This document shows positions 35,975 to 43,110 of a stretch of 64,000 bases of DNA, piece after piece (position 1 is the first letter of the stretch; every line of letters begins with the position of its first letter). Source of the stretch: Synechococcus sp. WH 8016 (GTDB taxonomy: Bacteria; Cyanobacteriota; Cyanobacteriia; PCC-6307; Cyanobiaceae); contig NZ_AGIK01000003.1 of NCBI RefSeq assembly GCF_000230675.1, positions 62,001-126,000 of the forward strand, written 5' to 3'. The translations under genes and the position numbers were made by a program. The notes beneath the pieces are model-generated. The model was not told where the DNA came from. It made no database searches and worked only from the letters and a program-made list of their open reading frames with translations.

Positions 35975-36975
35975 GCACTTCGTTTCCGCAGCACGATCAA
36001 CAGTTTCTCCATCACCTCTGGGAGCGGGGCCTCAAACACCATCCGCTCTTTCGTGATCGGATGGTCGAGGCCCAACTGAAAGGCATGCAGGGCTTGCCCA
36101 GGAAGCTCCATCGGCAATTTCCTGCAGCGGCTGTAGGTGATATCCCCCACCACGGGGTGATTGATATGGGCACAATGCACGCGGATTTGGTGCGTTCGTC
36201 CCGTATCGAGCTTGAAGCGCAAGAGGGAGTAATCGCCCAATCGCTCCTGGAGGGTCCAGTGCGTGCGCGCATAGCGGCCGTTTTCATCACTTACCACCGC
36301 ATATTTTTTGCGATCCACAGGGTGACGGCCAATCGCACCAACGATCGTGCCCGACTCCCCTTGCGGCACCCCATGCACCACCGCCAGATACTCGCGCGAG
36401 GCAATCCTTTGTTGGATCTGAGACTGCAAACGCACCAAAGCCACCTGTGATTTGGCCACCACGATGCAGCCCGTCGTGTCTTTATCAAGGCGATGGACCA
36501 CACCAGGCCTCAATTTGCCGCTGATTCCTGGTAAGTCCGGGCAGTGATGCAACAGGCCATTCACCAGGGTTCCATCCTTGTTTCCAGGGGCTGGGTGCAC
36601 GGTCAAACCGGCTGGCTTGTTGATCACGATCAAGTGCTCGTCTTCAAAGAGCACATCGAGATCCATCGGCTCGGGTTTGAGGTAAGGCAGCGGTTCTGGC
36701 GGTGGCATCCAGAGCTGCACCTGGTCTCCCTCTCGCAAGGGAGTTTTGGCTTTCCCCGTCTTGCCATTCACCCGCACATATCCAGCATCAATGAACTTCT
36801 GGATCCGAGACCGGCTTTGCTCAGACCGCTGACTGACCAACCAGCGATCCAAACGCATCGGCAGCGGTTTGGGATACGTAAGCGTCAGCAGATCACCCTC
36901 ACCCTCACCAAAACCATGCGTAAACACCTCCTCCGGCAAAGGGGGTCTCACACGCCCTTGGCCTTCAACGCTCAA
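35971..36975 (-). CDS. rluD: RluA/RluD family 23S rRNA pseudouridine synthase
   Basis: The 334-residue protein has an N-terminal S4 RNA-binding domain (RIQKFIDAGYVRVNG, about residues 57-71) and the catalytic domain with the signature HRLDKDTTGCIVVAK, in which the Asp of RLDKDT is the nucleophile. HINHPVVGD and HAFQLGLDHP end the domain. RluD makes pseudouridines in helix 69 of 23S rRNA, though RluC-like activity cannot be ruled out. TTG at 36975 overlaps the rbgA stop (TTGA). Its stop overlaps that of the CBM2-type gene. Confidence 0.9.
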   Translation of the reverse strand: MSVEGQGRVRPPLPEEVFTHGFGEGEGDLLTLTYPKPLPMRLDRWLVSQRSEQSRSRIQKFIDAGYVRVNGKTGKAKTPLREGDQVQLWMPPPEPLPYLKPEPMDLDVLFEDEHLIVINKPAGLTVHPAPGNKDGTLVNGLLHHCPDLPGISGKLRPGVVHRLDKDTTGCIVVAKSQVALVRLQSQIQQRIASREYLAVVHGVPQGESGTIVGAIGRHPVDRKKYAVVSDENGRYARTHWTLQERLGDYSLLRFKLDTGRTHQIRVHCAHINHPVVGDITYSRCRKLPMELPGQALHAFQLGLDHPITKERMVFEAPLPEVMEKLLIVLRKRSA

Positions 36976-37850
36976 GCCTCCTCCAGTTCCGGCAATTCCA
37001 AAGCAATCGAGCCCAACAGCGATCGCCGGAAATCATCGAGCAACCGCTGCGCCATCCGTGCCGTATCGCCGGAGGTATGGCGTTCGGCCGTTGCTGCCAA
37101 CCAAAACGCTGGATCCGCGGTCTGCCCAGACACCGGTGTGCCATATCGCTGTTCAAGGACGGACAAAACCACCCCGGAAGCCTCCCGTCCCTGCGACTCG
37201 ATCAACAATTTCAAGAACGCCTGAGCCACCAACTCACCGTCATAGGCCGCCTGTCCGATGTCATCACAAAGGGCCAAATGCAGCGCCGCCCGTTGATCAT
37301 CCAAGCGGGGTGGCAGAACACCCGGAGCATCGAGCAAGTCCAAATCTTGGCCCAGCCGCACCCAGCGCAAGGTGCGGGTCACGCCAGCCCGACGGGCACT
37401 CGCCACCACCTTTTTCTTGACCAGACGATTGATCAAGGCCGACTTCCCCACATTGGGAAATCCCAGGGTGAGGGCGCGCACTGCCCGCGGGCGCATCCCC
37501 CGGGTCTTCCGCCGCTCATTGAGTTGATTTCCAGCTCGAATCGCCGCCTGCTGCACCAGCTTCACCCCCGTACCAGCCTTGGCATCACACCAAACCGTGC
37601 GCTGCCCCTGCGCTTTAAACCACTGATCCCAGGCCTCCCATGCCGCAGGCGTCACCATGTCGCGTCGATTAATCACCAGCAAATGCTGCTTCCCCTTCAA
37701 CCAGCGGTTGAGATGGGGGTGTCCGGTGGCGAGGGGAATGCGAGCATCACGCACCTCAATCACCAAATCAACCTTGTCGAGGTTGCGCTTGAGCTGCTGT
37801 TCCGCCTTGGCGATATGCCCCGGGTACCACTGAATCGGAGGTGTGCTCAC
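36972..37850 (-). CDS. rbgA: Ribosome biogenesis GTPase RbgA/YlqF
   Basis: A circularly permuted GTPase for late 50S assembly: WYPGHIAKAEQQLKRNL at the N-terminus, then the G4-like NRRDMVT, then G1 GFPNVGKSALINRLVKK and the G3 DAPGVLPPR. The order G4-G1-G3 is the mark of the family. Length 292 is normal. The GTG at 37850 overlaps the usp stop (GTGA), and rluD follows in TTGA overlap, so usp-rbgA-rluD form an operon. Confidence 0.95.
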   Translation of the reverse strand: MSTPPIQWYPGHIAKAEQQLKRNLDKVDLVIEVRDARIPLATGHPHLNRWLKGKQHLLVINRRDMVTPAAWEAWDQWFKAQGQRTVWCDAKAGTGVKLVQQAAIRAGNQLNERRKTRGMRPRAVRALTLGFPNVGKSALINRLVKKKVVASARRAGVTRTLRWVRLGQDLDLLDAPGVLPPRLDDQRAALHLALCDDIGQAAYDGELVAQAFLKLLIESQGREASGVVLSVLEQRYGTPVSGQTADPAFWLAATAERHTSGDTARMAQRLLDDFRRSLLGSIALELPELEEA

Positions 37851-38230
37851 GGCACCACCAAAACCGGACAGGGGGCGAGCTGAATCACCCGCGCTGCCGT
37901 GCTGCCACTTTCGGCTTCAAGATTCACGCCGCGGGTGCCCATCACAATCACATCCACATTCAACTCGTCTGCCACGTCGCAAATCACAAACGCTGGCATC
38001 CCCTCACGCTCCACCACCTCACAGGACACCCCAACCTGCTCAAAGCGGGCTTTGGTTTCGGCCAATAGCGTTGCCACCACTGCATGGTCATGCATCTCAG
38101 GGCGCTCGGACTGAATCACAGACAACAGGATCAGCCGGCTGTCATGGCTGCGTGCCAAGTCCAGGGCTTTGCTCGCCGCTTCAACAGCCTCTCGGCTCTG
38201 ATCAAGCGGAAACAACACGGTTTCAAACAT
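37847..38230 (-). CDS. Universal stress protein (UspA family)
   Basis: The 127-residue protein has a typical single Usp domain: FETVLFPLDQSREAVEAASKA at the N-terminus and the ATP-binding-type loop VIVMGTRGVNLEAESGSTAA in the second half, followed by APCPVLVVP. The G-x2-G-x9-GS/T pattern is present, so nucleotide binding is likely. It starts the operon usp-rbgA-rluD and is divergent from pgk, whose start is 90 bases away. Confidence 0.92.
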   Translation of the reverse strand: MFETVLFPLDQSREAVEAASKALDLARSHDSRLILLSVIQSERPEMHDHAVVATLLAETKARFEQVGVSCEVVEREGMPAFVICDVADELNVDVIVMGTRGVNLEAESGSTAARVIQLAPCPVLVVP

Positions 38231-38274
38231 TGGGCCACCTCCGTTAGTACCCCTCTTTTTCAGTGCTAGCGCGT

Positions 38275-38298
38275 AATCGGGTTAATCTCGCCCCGATT
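38275..38298. promoter_or_regulatory. Inverted repeat upstream of pgk
   Basis: AATCGGG (38275-38281) and CCCGATT (38292-38298) form 7-bp arms around TTAATCTCGC. It lies 22 bases before the pgk ATG, in the 90-bp gap with the divergent usp gene. It could be an operator or a leader hairpin. A -10-like TAATCT is in the spacer. Confidence 0.4.
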
Positions 38299-38320
38299 TC
38301 ACACCTCACGACATAACCAC

Positions 38321-39529
38321 ATGGCGAAGCGTTCCCTGGCAAAACTGAATACCGGCGACTTGAGCGGCAAACGCGTTCTCGTGCGGGTCGACTTCAACGT
38401 GCCTCTGAACGACGCCGGTGCCATCACAGACGACACCCGCATTCGTGCAGCACTGCCAACCATCAACGACCTGATCAGCAAAGGCGCCAAAGTGATCCTC
38501 GCGGCACACTTCGGCCGCCCCAAGGGTCAGGTCAACGACAAGATGCGCCTCACCCCAGTCGCTGCACGGCTTAGTGAGCTGCTCAGCAAGCCTGTTACAA
38601 AGACCGACAGCTGCATCGGACCCGATGCCGAAGCCAAAGTGAATGCCATGGCCAACGGTGACGTGGTGTTGCTCGAGAACGTGCGCTTCTTTGCTGAAGA
38701 AGAAAAGAATGACGCCAACTTCGCCAAACAGCTTGCTGGACTGGCTGATGTCTACGTCAATGATGCCTTCGGTGCCGCCCACCGTGCCCACGCCTCCACC
38801 GAAGGCGTGACCAAGTTCCTCAAGCCCTCCGTGGCTGGCTTCTTGATGGAGAAGGAACTTCAGTATCTCCAGGGCGCCGTGGATGAGCCCAAGCGTCCTT
38901 TGGCGGCCATCGTTGGTGGCTCCAAGGTGAGCAGCAAGATCGGCGTCCTCGAAGCCTTGATCGACAAGTGCGACAAGGTGCTGATCGGCGGCGGCATGAT
39001 TTTCACCTTCTACAAAGCACGCGGTCTGGCCGTCGGCAAGAGCCTCGTGGAAGAAGACAAGTTGGAACTGGCCAAGGAATTGGAAGCCAAAGCCAAGGCC
39101 AAAGGCGTTGAGCTGCTGCTCCCTACCGATGTCTTGCTCGCCGACAACTTCGCTCCTGATGCCAACAGCCAGGTGGCAGACGTGACTGCGATTCCCGACG
39201 GCTGGATGGGACTCGACATCGGCCCTGATGCCATCAAGGTGTTCCAAGCAGCCTTGGCTGATTGCAAGACCGTGATCTGGAATGGCCCCATGGGCGTGTT
39301 CGAATTCGACAAGTTCGCAGCCGGAACCAACGCCATTGCCACAACCCTGGCTGAACTCGGCGGCACAGGCTGCTGCACGATCATTGGCGGTGGCGACTCC
39401 GTGGCGGCTGTTGAGAAAGCTGGCCTGGCCGAGAAGATGTCTCACATCTCCACCGGTGGTGGCGCCAGTCTCGAGCTGCTGGAAGGCAAGGTGCTTCCCG
39501 GCGTCGCTGCCCTTGACGACGCCGCTTGA
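38321..39529 (+). CDS. pgk: Phosphoglycerate kinase
   Basis: Pgk moves phosphate between 1,3-bisphosphoglycerate and ATP in the Calvin cycle and glycolysis. The 402-residue protein shows [15 protein letters not shown], the HFGRPKGQ block, [14 protein letters not shown], the [16 protein letters not shown] nucleotide region and the C-terminal [14 protein letters not shown] and [14 protein letters not shown]. The codon use is strongly biased, as for a highly expressed gene. The start is ATG with an inverted repeat just upstream. A strong terminator follows 45 bases after the stop. Confidence 0.98.
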   Translation: MAKRSLAKLNTGDLSGKRVLVRVDFNVPLNDAGAITDDTRIRAALPTINDLISKGAKVILAAHFGRPKGQVNDKMRLTPVAARLSELLSKPVTKTDSCIGPDAEAKVNAMANGDVVLLENVRFFAEEEKNDANFAKQLAGLADVYVNDAFGAAHRAHASTEGVTKFLKPSVAGFLMEKELQYLQGAVDEPKRPLAAIVGGSKVSSKIGVLEALIDKCDKVLIGGGMIFTFYKARGLAVGKSLVEEDKLELAKELEAKAKAKGVELLLPTDVLLADNFAPDANSQVADVTAIPDGWMGLDIGPDAIKVFQAALADCKTVIWNGPMGVFEFDKFAAGTNAIATTLAELGGTGCCTIIGGGDSVAAVEKAGLAEKMSHISTGGGASLELLEGKVLPGVAALDDAA

Positions 39530-39559
39530 TGTAAGCCGCTGCAACACTCAGCTGATTAA

Positions 39560-39982
39560 TTAGCTGAACTCAGGGCCGTTCCAATGGGAGCGGCCTTTTT
39601 TTTGCAATCGACGCCTCTCTGGCCGAGGAGGAAGTCCCAGTCGCTGCCGTTCTGCCGTCATGGCAGCGCGTGCCTCCCGAAACAATTCGCGTCGGCCTTG
39701 GCGTTGCTCCTGCTTGCACAAACGAAAGGCCTCGATCGTTGTGGCTGACTGGAGACAACGTTGCTTGGCTGCTAACAACGCTTGTTGCTGATCCATGCTG
39801 CTCAGCTCCCAACGGCGCCTTGCTTCAAACAGCTGCTGCTTCTGCGCTTCGGTGAGCTCGGCTCGCGCAGCACGCAACGTCATCGGAGACTCTGCCCAGC
39901 CGGTGGCTGGATGAAGGGCAGCGGCTGCAAACGCAGCGCAGGGGATGAACAGGTAACGCTTCCAATGCTGAGGGGTGACCAT
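39560..39982 (-). CDS. Exported small alpha-helical protein, unknown
   Basis: A 140-residue protein with an N-terminal signal peptide (YLFIPCAAFAAAALHPATGWA, cleaved near residue 30) and a mature part of charged, probably coiled-coil helix rich in Arg, Gln and Ala (RAARAELTEAQKQQLFEARR). The LTEAQKQQLF stretch recalls LTxxQ/Spy-like periplasmic chaperones, but I would not name it. Two cysteines are present (about residues 90 and 104). Its C-terminus is encoded by the pgk terminator, so translation and termination signals overlap. Confidence 0.6.
   Translation of the reverse strand: MVTPQHWKRYLFIPCAAFAAAALHPATGWAESPMTLRAARAELTEAQKQQLFEARRRWELSSMDQQQALLAAKQRCLQSATTIEAFRLCKQEQRQGRRELFREARAAMTAERQRLGLPPRPERRRLQKKGRSHWNGPEFS
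39574..39603 (+). terminator. Intrinsic terminator of pgk
   Basis: A 9-bp stem GGCCGTTCC (39574-39582) with GGAGCGGCC (39587-39595, one G-U pair) has an AATG loop and is followed by eight T. It also encodes the C-terminus of the convergent gene. Confidence 0.9.
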
Positions 39983-40078
39983 CTAAGGCGTTCAAACAAC
40001 GCCCTCATGCTGAAAGCAAGCTTCCGTGGAAATCTGACGAGAACGGCCCCTAAGCATGACTGGATCTAACCGATCCCA

Positions 40079-40627
40079 TCACCCTTTAAGCCATAAACCC
40101 AGCGACAGCAGACCGGCTGCAGCAATCCAGCTGCCCGTGACCCTCACCGCGATCTTGAGCCCCAGGCTGCGCATCACCACCACCTGGCCGCTGATCAACA
40201 CCGACAGCACGGCCACGGCACTCACCACCCCCAGCATGTCGAGCGAGCCCCCAGAGCGGGCAGACGGCATGGTGAAGCCATTCACCAATCCAAACAACGC
40301 CCCAGAGGTGATGACCAGCAAAGCCAACAGAGAGGAACGAACCCTCTGGGCCAGGGCCACCAACACCCCCACCCCAATCACCATCAAGGTGGTGATCAGG
40401 CCCAGCGTTTGATCCAGTCCCCAGATCCGGCCCACCGAACCGCCCAGCCACCAGCTCACGGGCAAGAGAGCAAGCAGTAAGCGCCCTCCAGCCGCACCCT
40501 GCTGACCCGCCAACAGGGCCAGGCCAAGAACCAGCAACACATCCGACGGCGTGATCAGGAGGTGGACGATGCCGTCATAAAAGCCCCCGAAACCGGTCTC
40601 CGTGAGATGGGCAAAAAGCAATGGCAT
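40079..40627 (-). CDS. HupE/UreJ-like membrane protein, divergent third copy
   Basis: A 182-residue polytopic protein with about six hydrophobic segments. FYDGIVHLLITPSDVLLVLGLAL (about residues 15-37, shown in part) matches the G-x-x-H-x-x-x-x-x-D-H-L-L-L block of its neighbour at 41237, with fewer histidines. The ATG at 40627 shares one base with the previous stop (TGATG). HupE-like proteins are metal (nickel or cobalt) permeases in well-studied cases; the specificity here is unknown. It is the last gene of the DUF3604 cassette. The downstream 96 bases hold nothing obvious. Confidence 0.75.
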   Translation of the reverse strand: MPLLFAHLTETGFGGFYDGIVHLLITPSDVLLVLGLALLAGQQGAAGGRLLLALLPVSWWLGGSVGRIWGLDQTLGLITTLMVIGVGVLVALAQRVRSSLLALLVITSGALFGLVNGFTMPSARSGGSLDMLGVVSAVAVLSVLISGQVVVMRSLGLKIAVRVTGSWIAAAGLLSLGLWLKG

Positions 40628-41235
40628 CAGGCACCTCCCAGCTGCATTAACGACCAAACACCCACCAAGGCGATCAGCACCCCACAAGCCCGCTGCACCC
40701 GCAGGCCCCATGGGAAGCGATCCAGTTCACCCAGCGCAATACCCACCAAATGCAGCAAGCCGGTGGCCACCACAAAAGCGAGGCTGAACAGCAGCGCATC
40801 CGCTCCATCGGGCAACTCCTCGCCATGGGCATAGCCATGAAAGAGGGCGAACAGCCCCACCAACCCGGCCGCGACCGTTAGGGGCAGACGCTGCTGAAGC
40901 ATCACCATCACCCCCAGCACCAAAGCCGACAGGGCAATTCCCGTTTCCACACCCGGCAGGGGTAGCCCCAACATGCCTGCCAAGCCGCCGAAGGCCATCA
41001 CCATCGGGAAGGCCACGGGCAACAACCAAATGGCTGGCATGCCCAGAACAGCCCCCCAAAGGCCAACAGCCACCATCGCCACCACATGATCCAATCCGGT
41101 GACGGGATGCAGCAGCCCTGCCAGCACACTGCTGGCACCACCGTCCGCGACATGGGCCTGCGCCGCCGGTGCCATCACCAAGGCCACCAGCGCCAACAGC
41201 ACAAACGCTTTGTTGAACATGCTCCGCTGCGTCAT
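40627..41235 (-). CDS. HupE/UreJ family protein
   Basis: A 202-residue protein with a signal peptide (FVLLALVALVMAPAAQA, cleavage near residue 26) followed by HVADGGASSVLAGLLHPVTGLDH, the HupE N-terminal metal block (His-rich after cleavage), and a further histidine pair in LFHGYAHGEELP. About six membrane helices. HupE/UreJ proteins move nickel or cobalt across the membrane. The ATG at 41235 follows the hupE2 stop after one base; the upstream open frame inside the neighbour is not coding. The next gene is coupled through TGATG. Confidence 0.85.
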   Translation of the reverse strand: MTQRSMFNKAFVLLALVALVMAPAAQAHVADGGASSVLAGLLHPVTGLDHVVAMVAVGLWGAVLGMPAIWLLPVAFPMVMAFGGLAGMLGLPLPGVETGIALSALVLGVMVMLQQRLPLTVAAGLVGLFALFHGYAHGEELPDGADALLFSLAFVVATGLLHLVGIALGELDRFPWGLRVQRACGVLIALVGVWSLMQLGGA

Positions 41236-41236
41236 C

Positions 41237-42253
41237 TCAGGCACCTCCGCTGAGCATCGCCAGCGTGGTCTCGATCGTCCAATAAGCACCAGCACAGCCA
41301 ATCGCCCAGGCCGGGAGGCGCTGCACCCACAACGGCCAGCGGATCTGCAACTGCCGAAAGCTGCGCTGCAGGCCCAGCACCAGCACCACAAACAGGTCTT
41401 GGCCAATTTCAATCCCCACGTTGAACAGCAGCAACGCCAGCAGCAGCTCATGGTGAGGAAGGCCCAGGTCCGCCAAGCCCCGGGCATAACCAAAGCCGTG
41501 CAGAAGACCAAAGCCACAGGCCAGAAGCCAGGGATGGCGGAGGGTGAAGCTGGTGCGCCCACGCAGGAAGCGGACCACTTCCGTGCCCATGAACAGGATC
41601 GAAAGCGCAATCGCGGCATTGAGAGGCGCCGCCGGAATCTGCACGATCCCCACCGCCGAAACCGACAAGGTGATGCTGTTGGCGAGCGTGAAGGCCGTGA
41701 CCGTTTTCAGCAGCATCCAGCCATCGCGCACGATCAGCACGAGACCGAGCAGCAACAACAGGTGATCGCCCCCCAGAAGGATGTGCTCGATCCCGAGACG
41801 CAGATAGGACCACACCCCTGGATGGCCATCGGCCTCGGAGGCCGAGGGAATCACAGCCGAAGGCCGTTCCGGCTGGATCAACAGGGTCTGGAGGGAATCC
41901 GTCTGCCAGGGCTTCACCCGCAGCAGCACCTCCGTGCCGGCGCCTCCCAAGCCATCGATGCTGATGGCTCGGCCCTCAAGGGGCTCACGGCAACGGAGCT
42001 GGGCGCGATACACCAAGGCCCGGGCCTCTCGGCTTGTGGCCAGATCGCCGTTGAGGGCGCAGTCATCCGGGAAGCGAGGCGCAAGCGGCAGTTCCCGCCC
42101 CTGGAGCAAGGGCAATTTCCACAGCATCTGGTAATCGCTAACCCCGGTGGCCTCGAGCTCCAGAAAGCCAGGAAACAGGTCGTGAGCAGTCGCCCAACGG
42201 GGCAGCAGCAACGCCGCAACCAGTAACAGGGGAAGAAGACAGCGACGCACCAT
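41237..42253 (-). CDS. HupE/UreJ family protein with extracytoplasmic N-terminal domain (HupE_UreJ_2 type)
   Basis: The 338-residue protein has a signal peptide (LLPLLLVAALLLPRWATA), an extracytoplasmic domain of about 130 residues and a HupE-like membrane part. The histidines are in the helix GIEHILLGGDHLLLLLGL and in FGLLHGFGYARGLADLGLPHHE. The second block is typical of the HupE_UreJ_2 family. A metal transport role is inferred from the family, not proved. ATG at 42253 comes two bases after the ppiC-type gene's stop, so the gene is in the same operon. Confidence 0.85.
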   Translation of the reverse strand: MVRRCLLPLLLVAALLLPRWATAHDLFPGFLELEATGVSDYQMLWKLPLLQGRELPLAPRFPDDCALNGDLATSREARALVYRAQLRCREPLEGRAISIDGLGGAGTEVLLRVKPWQTDSLQTLLIQPERPSAVIPSASEADGHPGVWSYLRLGIEHILLGGDHLLLLLGLVLIVRDGWMLLKTVTAFTLANSITLSVSAVGIVQIPAAPLNAAIALSILFMGTEVVRFLRGRTSFTLRHPWLLACGFGLLHGFGYARGLADLGLPHHELLLALLLFNVGIEIGQDLFVVLVLGLQRSFRQLQIRWPLWVQRLPAWAIGCAGAYWTIETTLAMLSGGA

Positions 42254-42255
42254 GA

Positions 42256-43110
42256 TCAGGGCTGAGGCATGCGCACGCTGTATTTCGCCAGCAGCTGGCG
42301 GTACAGCCCCTCTTGTTGGTCTTGACGCTGGGCAGCCTGCCAATCGCGTAGGACCGCATCACGCACCTGCTCCAGAGGCGGCAGCGTGCCTTGCTTCACA
42401 GCCGACACCCGCACAAGATGCATCCCATAGGCGGAGGGGATGGGCCCGACCCAAGCGCCGCGCGGTTGCTCAAGCAAAGCATCAGTGAAGCTGGAGCCGA
42501 ATTGGGCCACCAGTTCACTGCGACGTTCTTCGCTCCAACGGCTCTCAATCATCGCCAGCGGGTCGCCAAGGGCCGAGGGGTTCACGCCTTGGCCGTTGCT
42601 ATTGAGCTGGGCTTTCAAAGCTGCGGCATCCCGGTTCAAGCGATCACCTCGACGGGCAGGGTCAAGAAACACCTGTTCAAAACTCACCAGCGGTTCAGTG
42701 CGAAAGCGATCGGCATGGGCGATGAGATGGCCCTGCAACTCTTGATTGCTCGCGAGCGACAGCTTGAGCTCGCCCTCGTTCACAAACTCCATCTTCTGGC
42801 GCAGACGGCGGCGCACGATCGTGTCGTTGCGATCAAGCCCCAGAGCCATCGCCTCACGCACCAGCACCTCAGTGCGCACATGATCGTCAAACAGGCGCTG
42901 CAATTCCTCCTGAGAGGGAGGCCGTTGCCAGGTGCGCACGAATGCCTTCACCATGGTGGCCGCCTGCTCATCACTCACCACAATGTCCGCCGAGCCCTTC
43001 CCACCATCAGGGCTCCACAACGCCTGGAGCCCGAACAGGGCAGCACCCACCAGCAGAAAAGGAATGATGGGTTCCTTCAGGAGGGGCTGCAGGCGTTCGC
43101 GCCAGGGCAT
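42256..43110 (-). CDS. PpiC-type peptidyl-prolyl isomerase, membrane-anchored
   Basis: A 284-residue protein with an N-terminal membrane helix (IIPFLLVGAALFGLQAL, about residues 15-31), a SurA/PpiC-like helical region (VRTWQRPPSQEELQRLFDD) and a parvulin domain (VSFEQVFLDPARRGDRL, then WVGPIPSAYGMHLVRV). It should assist folding of exported proteins. It sits between the DUF3604 lipoprotein (TGATG overlap upstream) and the HupE-like genes, so that lipoprotein or the HupE extracytoplasmic domain may be its client. Confidence 0.85.
   Translation of the reverse strand: MPWRERLQPLLKEPIIPFLLVGAALFGLQALWSPDGGKGSADIVVSDEQAATMVKAFVRTWQRPPSQEELQRLFDDHVRTEVLVREAMALGLDRNDTIVRRRLRQKMEFVNEGELKLSLASNQELQGHLIAHADRFRTEPLVSFEQVFLDPARRGDRLNRDAAALKAQLNSNGQGVNPSALGDPLAMIESRWSEERRSELVAQFGSSFTDALLEQPRGAWVGPIPSAYGMHLVRVSAVKQGTLPPLEQVRDAVLRDWQAAQRQDQQEGLYRQLLAKYSVRMPQP

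Noticed and set aside
38306-39547. Long open frame (413 codons) antisense to the whole of pgk
   Set aside because: It mirrors pgk exactly and its composition (His, Val, Gly, Glu rich) is the shadow of biased codon use in a highly expressed gene; pgk itself is certain.
40627-41619. 330-codon reading of the HupE gene
   Set aside because: The first 128 codons overlap the neighbouring HupE_2 gene and give a Cys/Trp/Arg-rich nonsense translation; the true start is the ATG at 41235 with a signal peptide.
41099-42226. 375-codon plus-strand frame over two HupE-like genes
   Set aside because: The minus-strand genes have signal peptides, membrane helices and conserved His blocks; the plus-strand translation is basic, Gln/Arg-rich noise.
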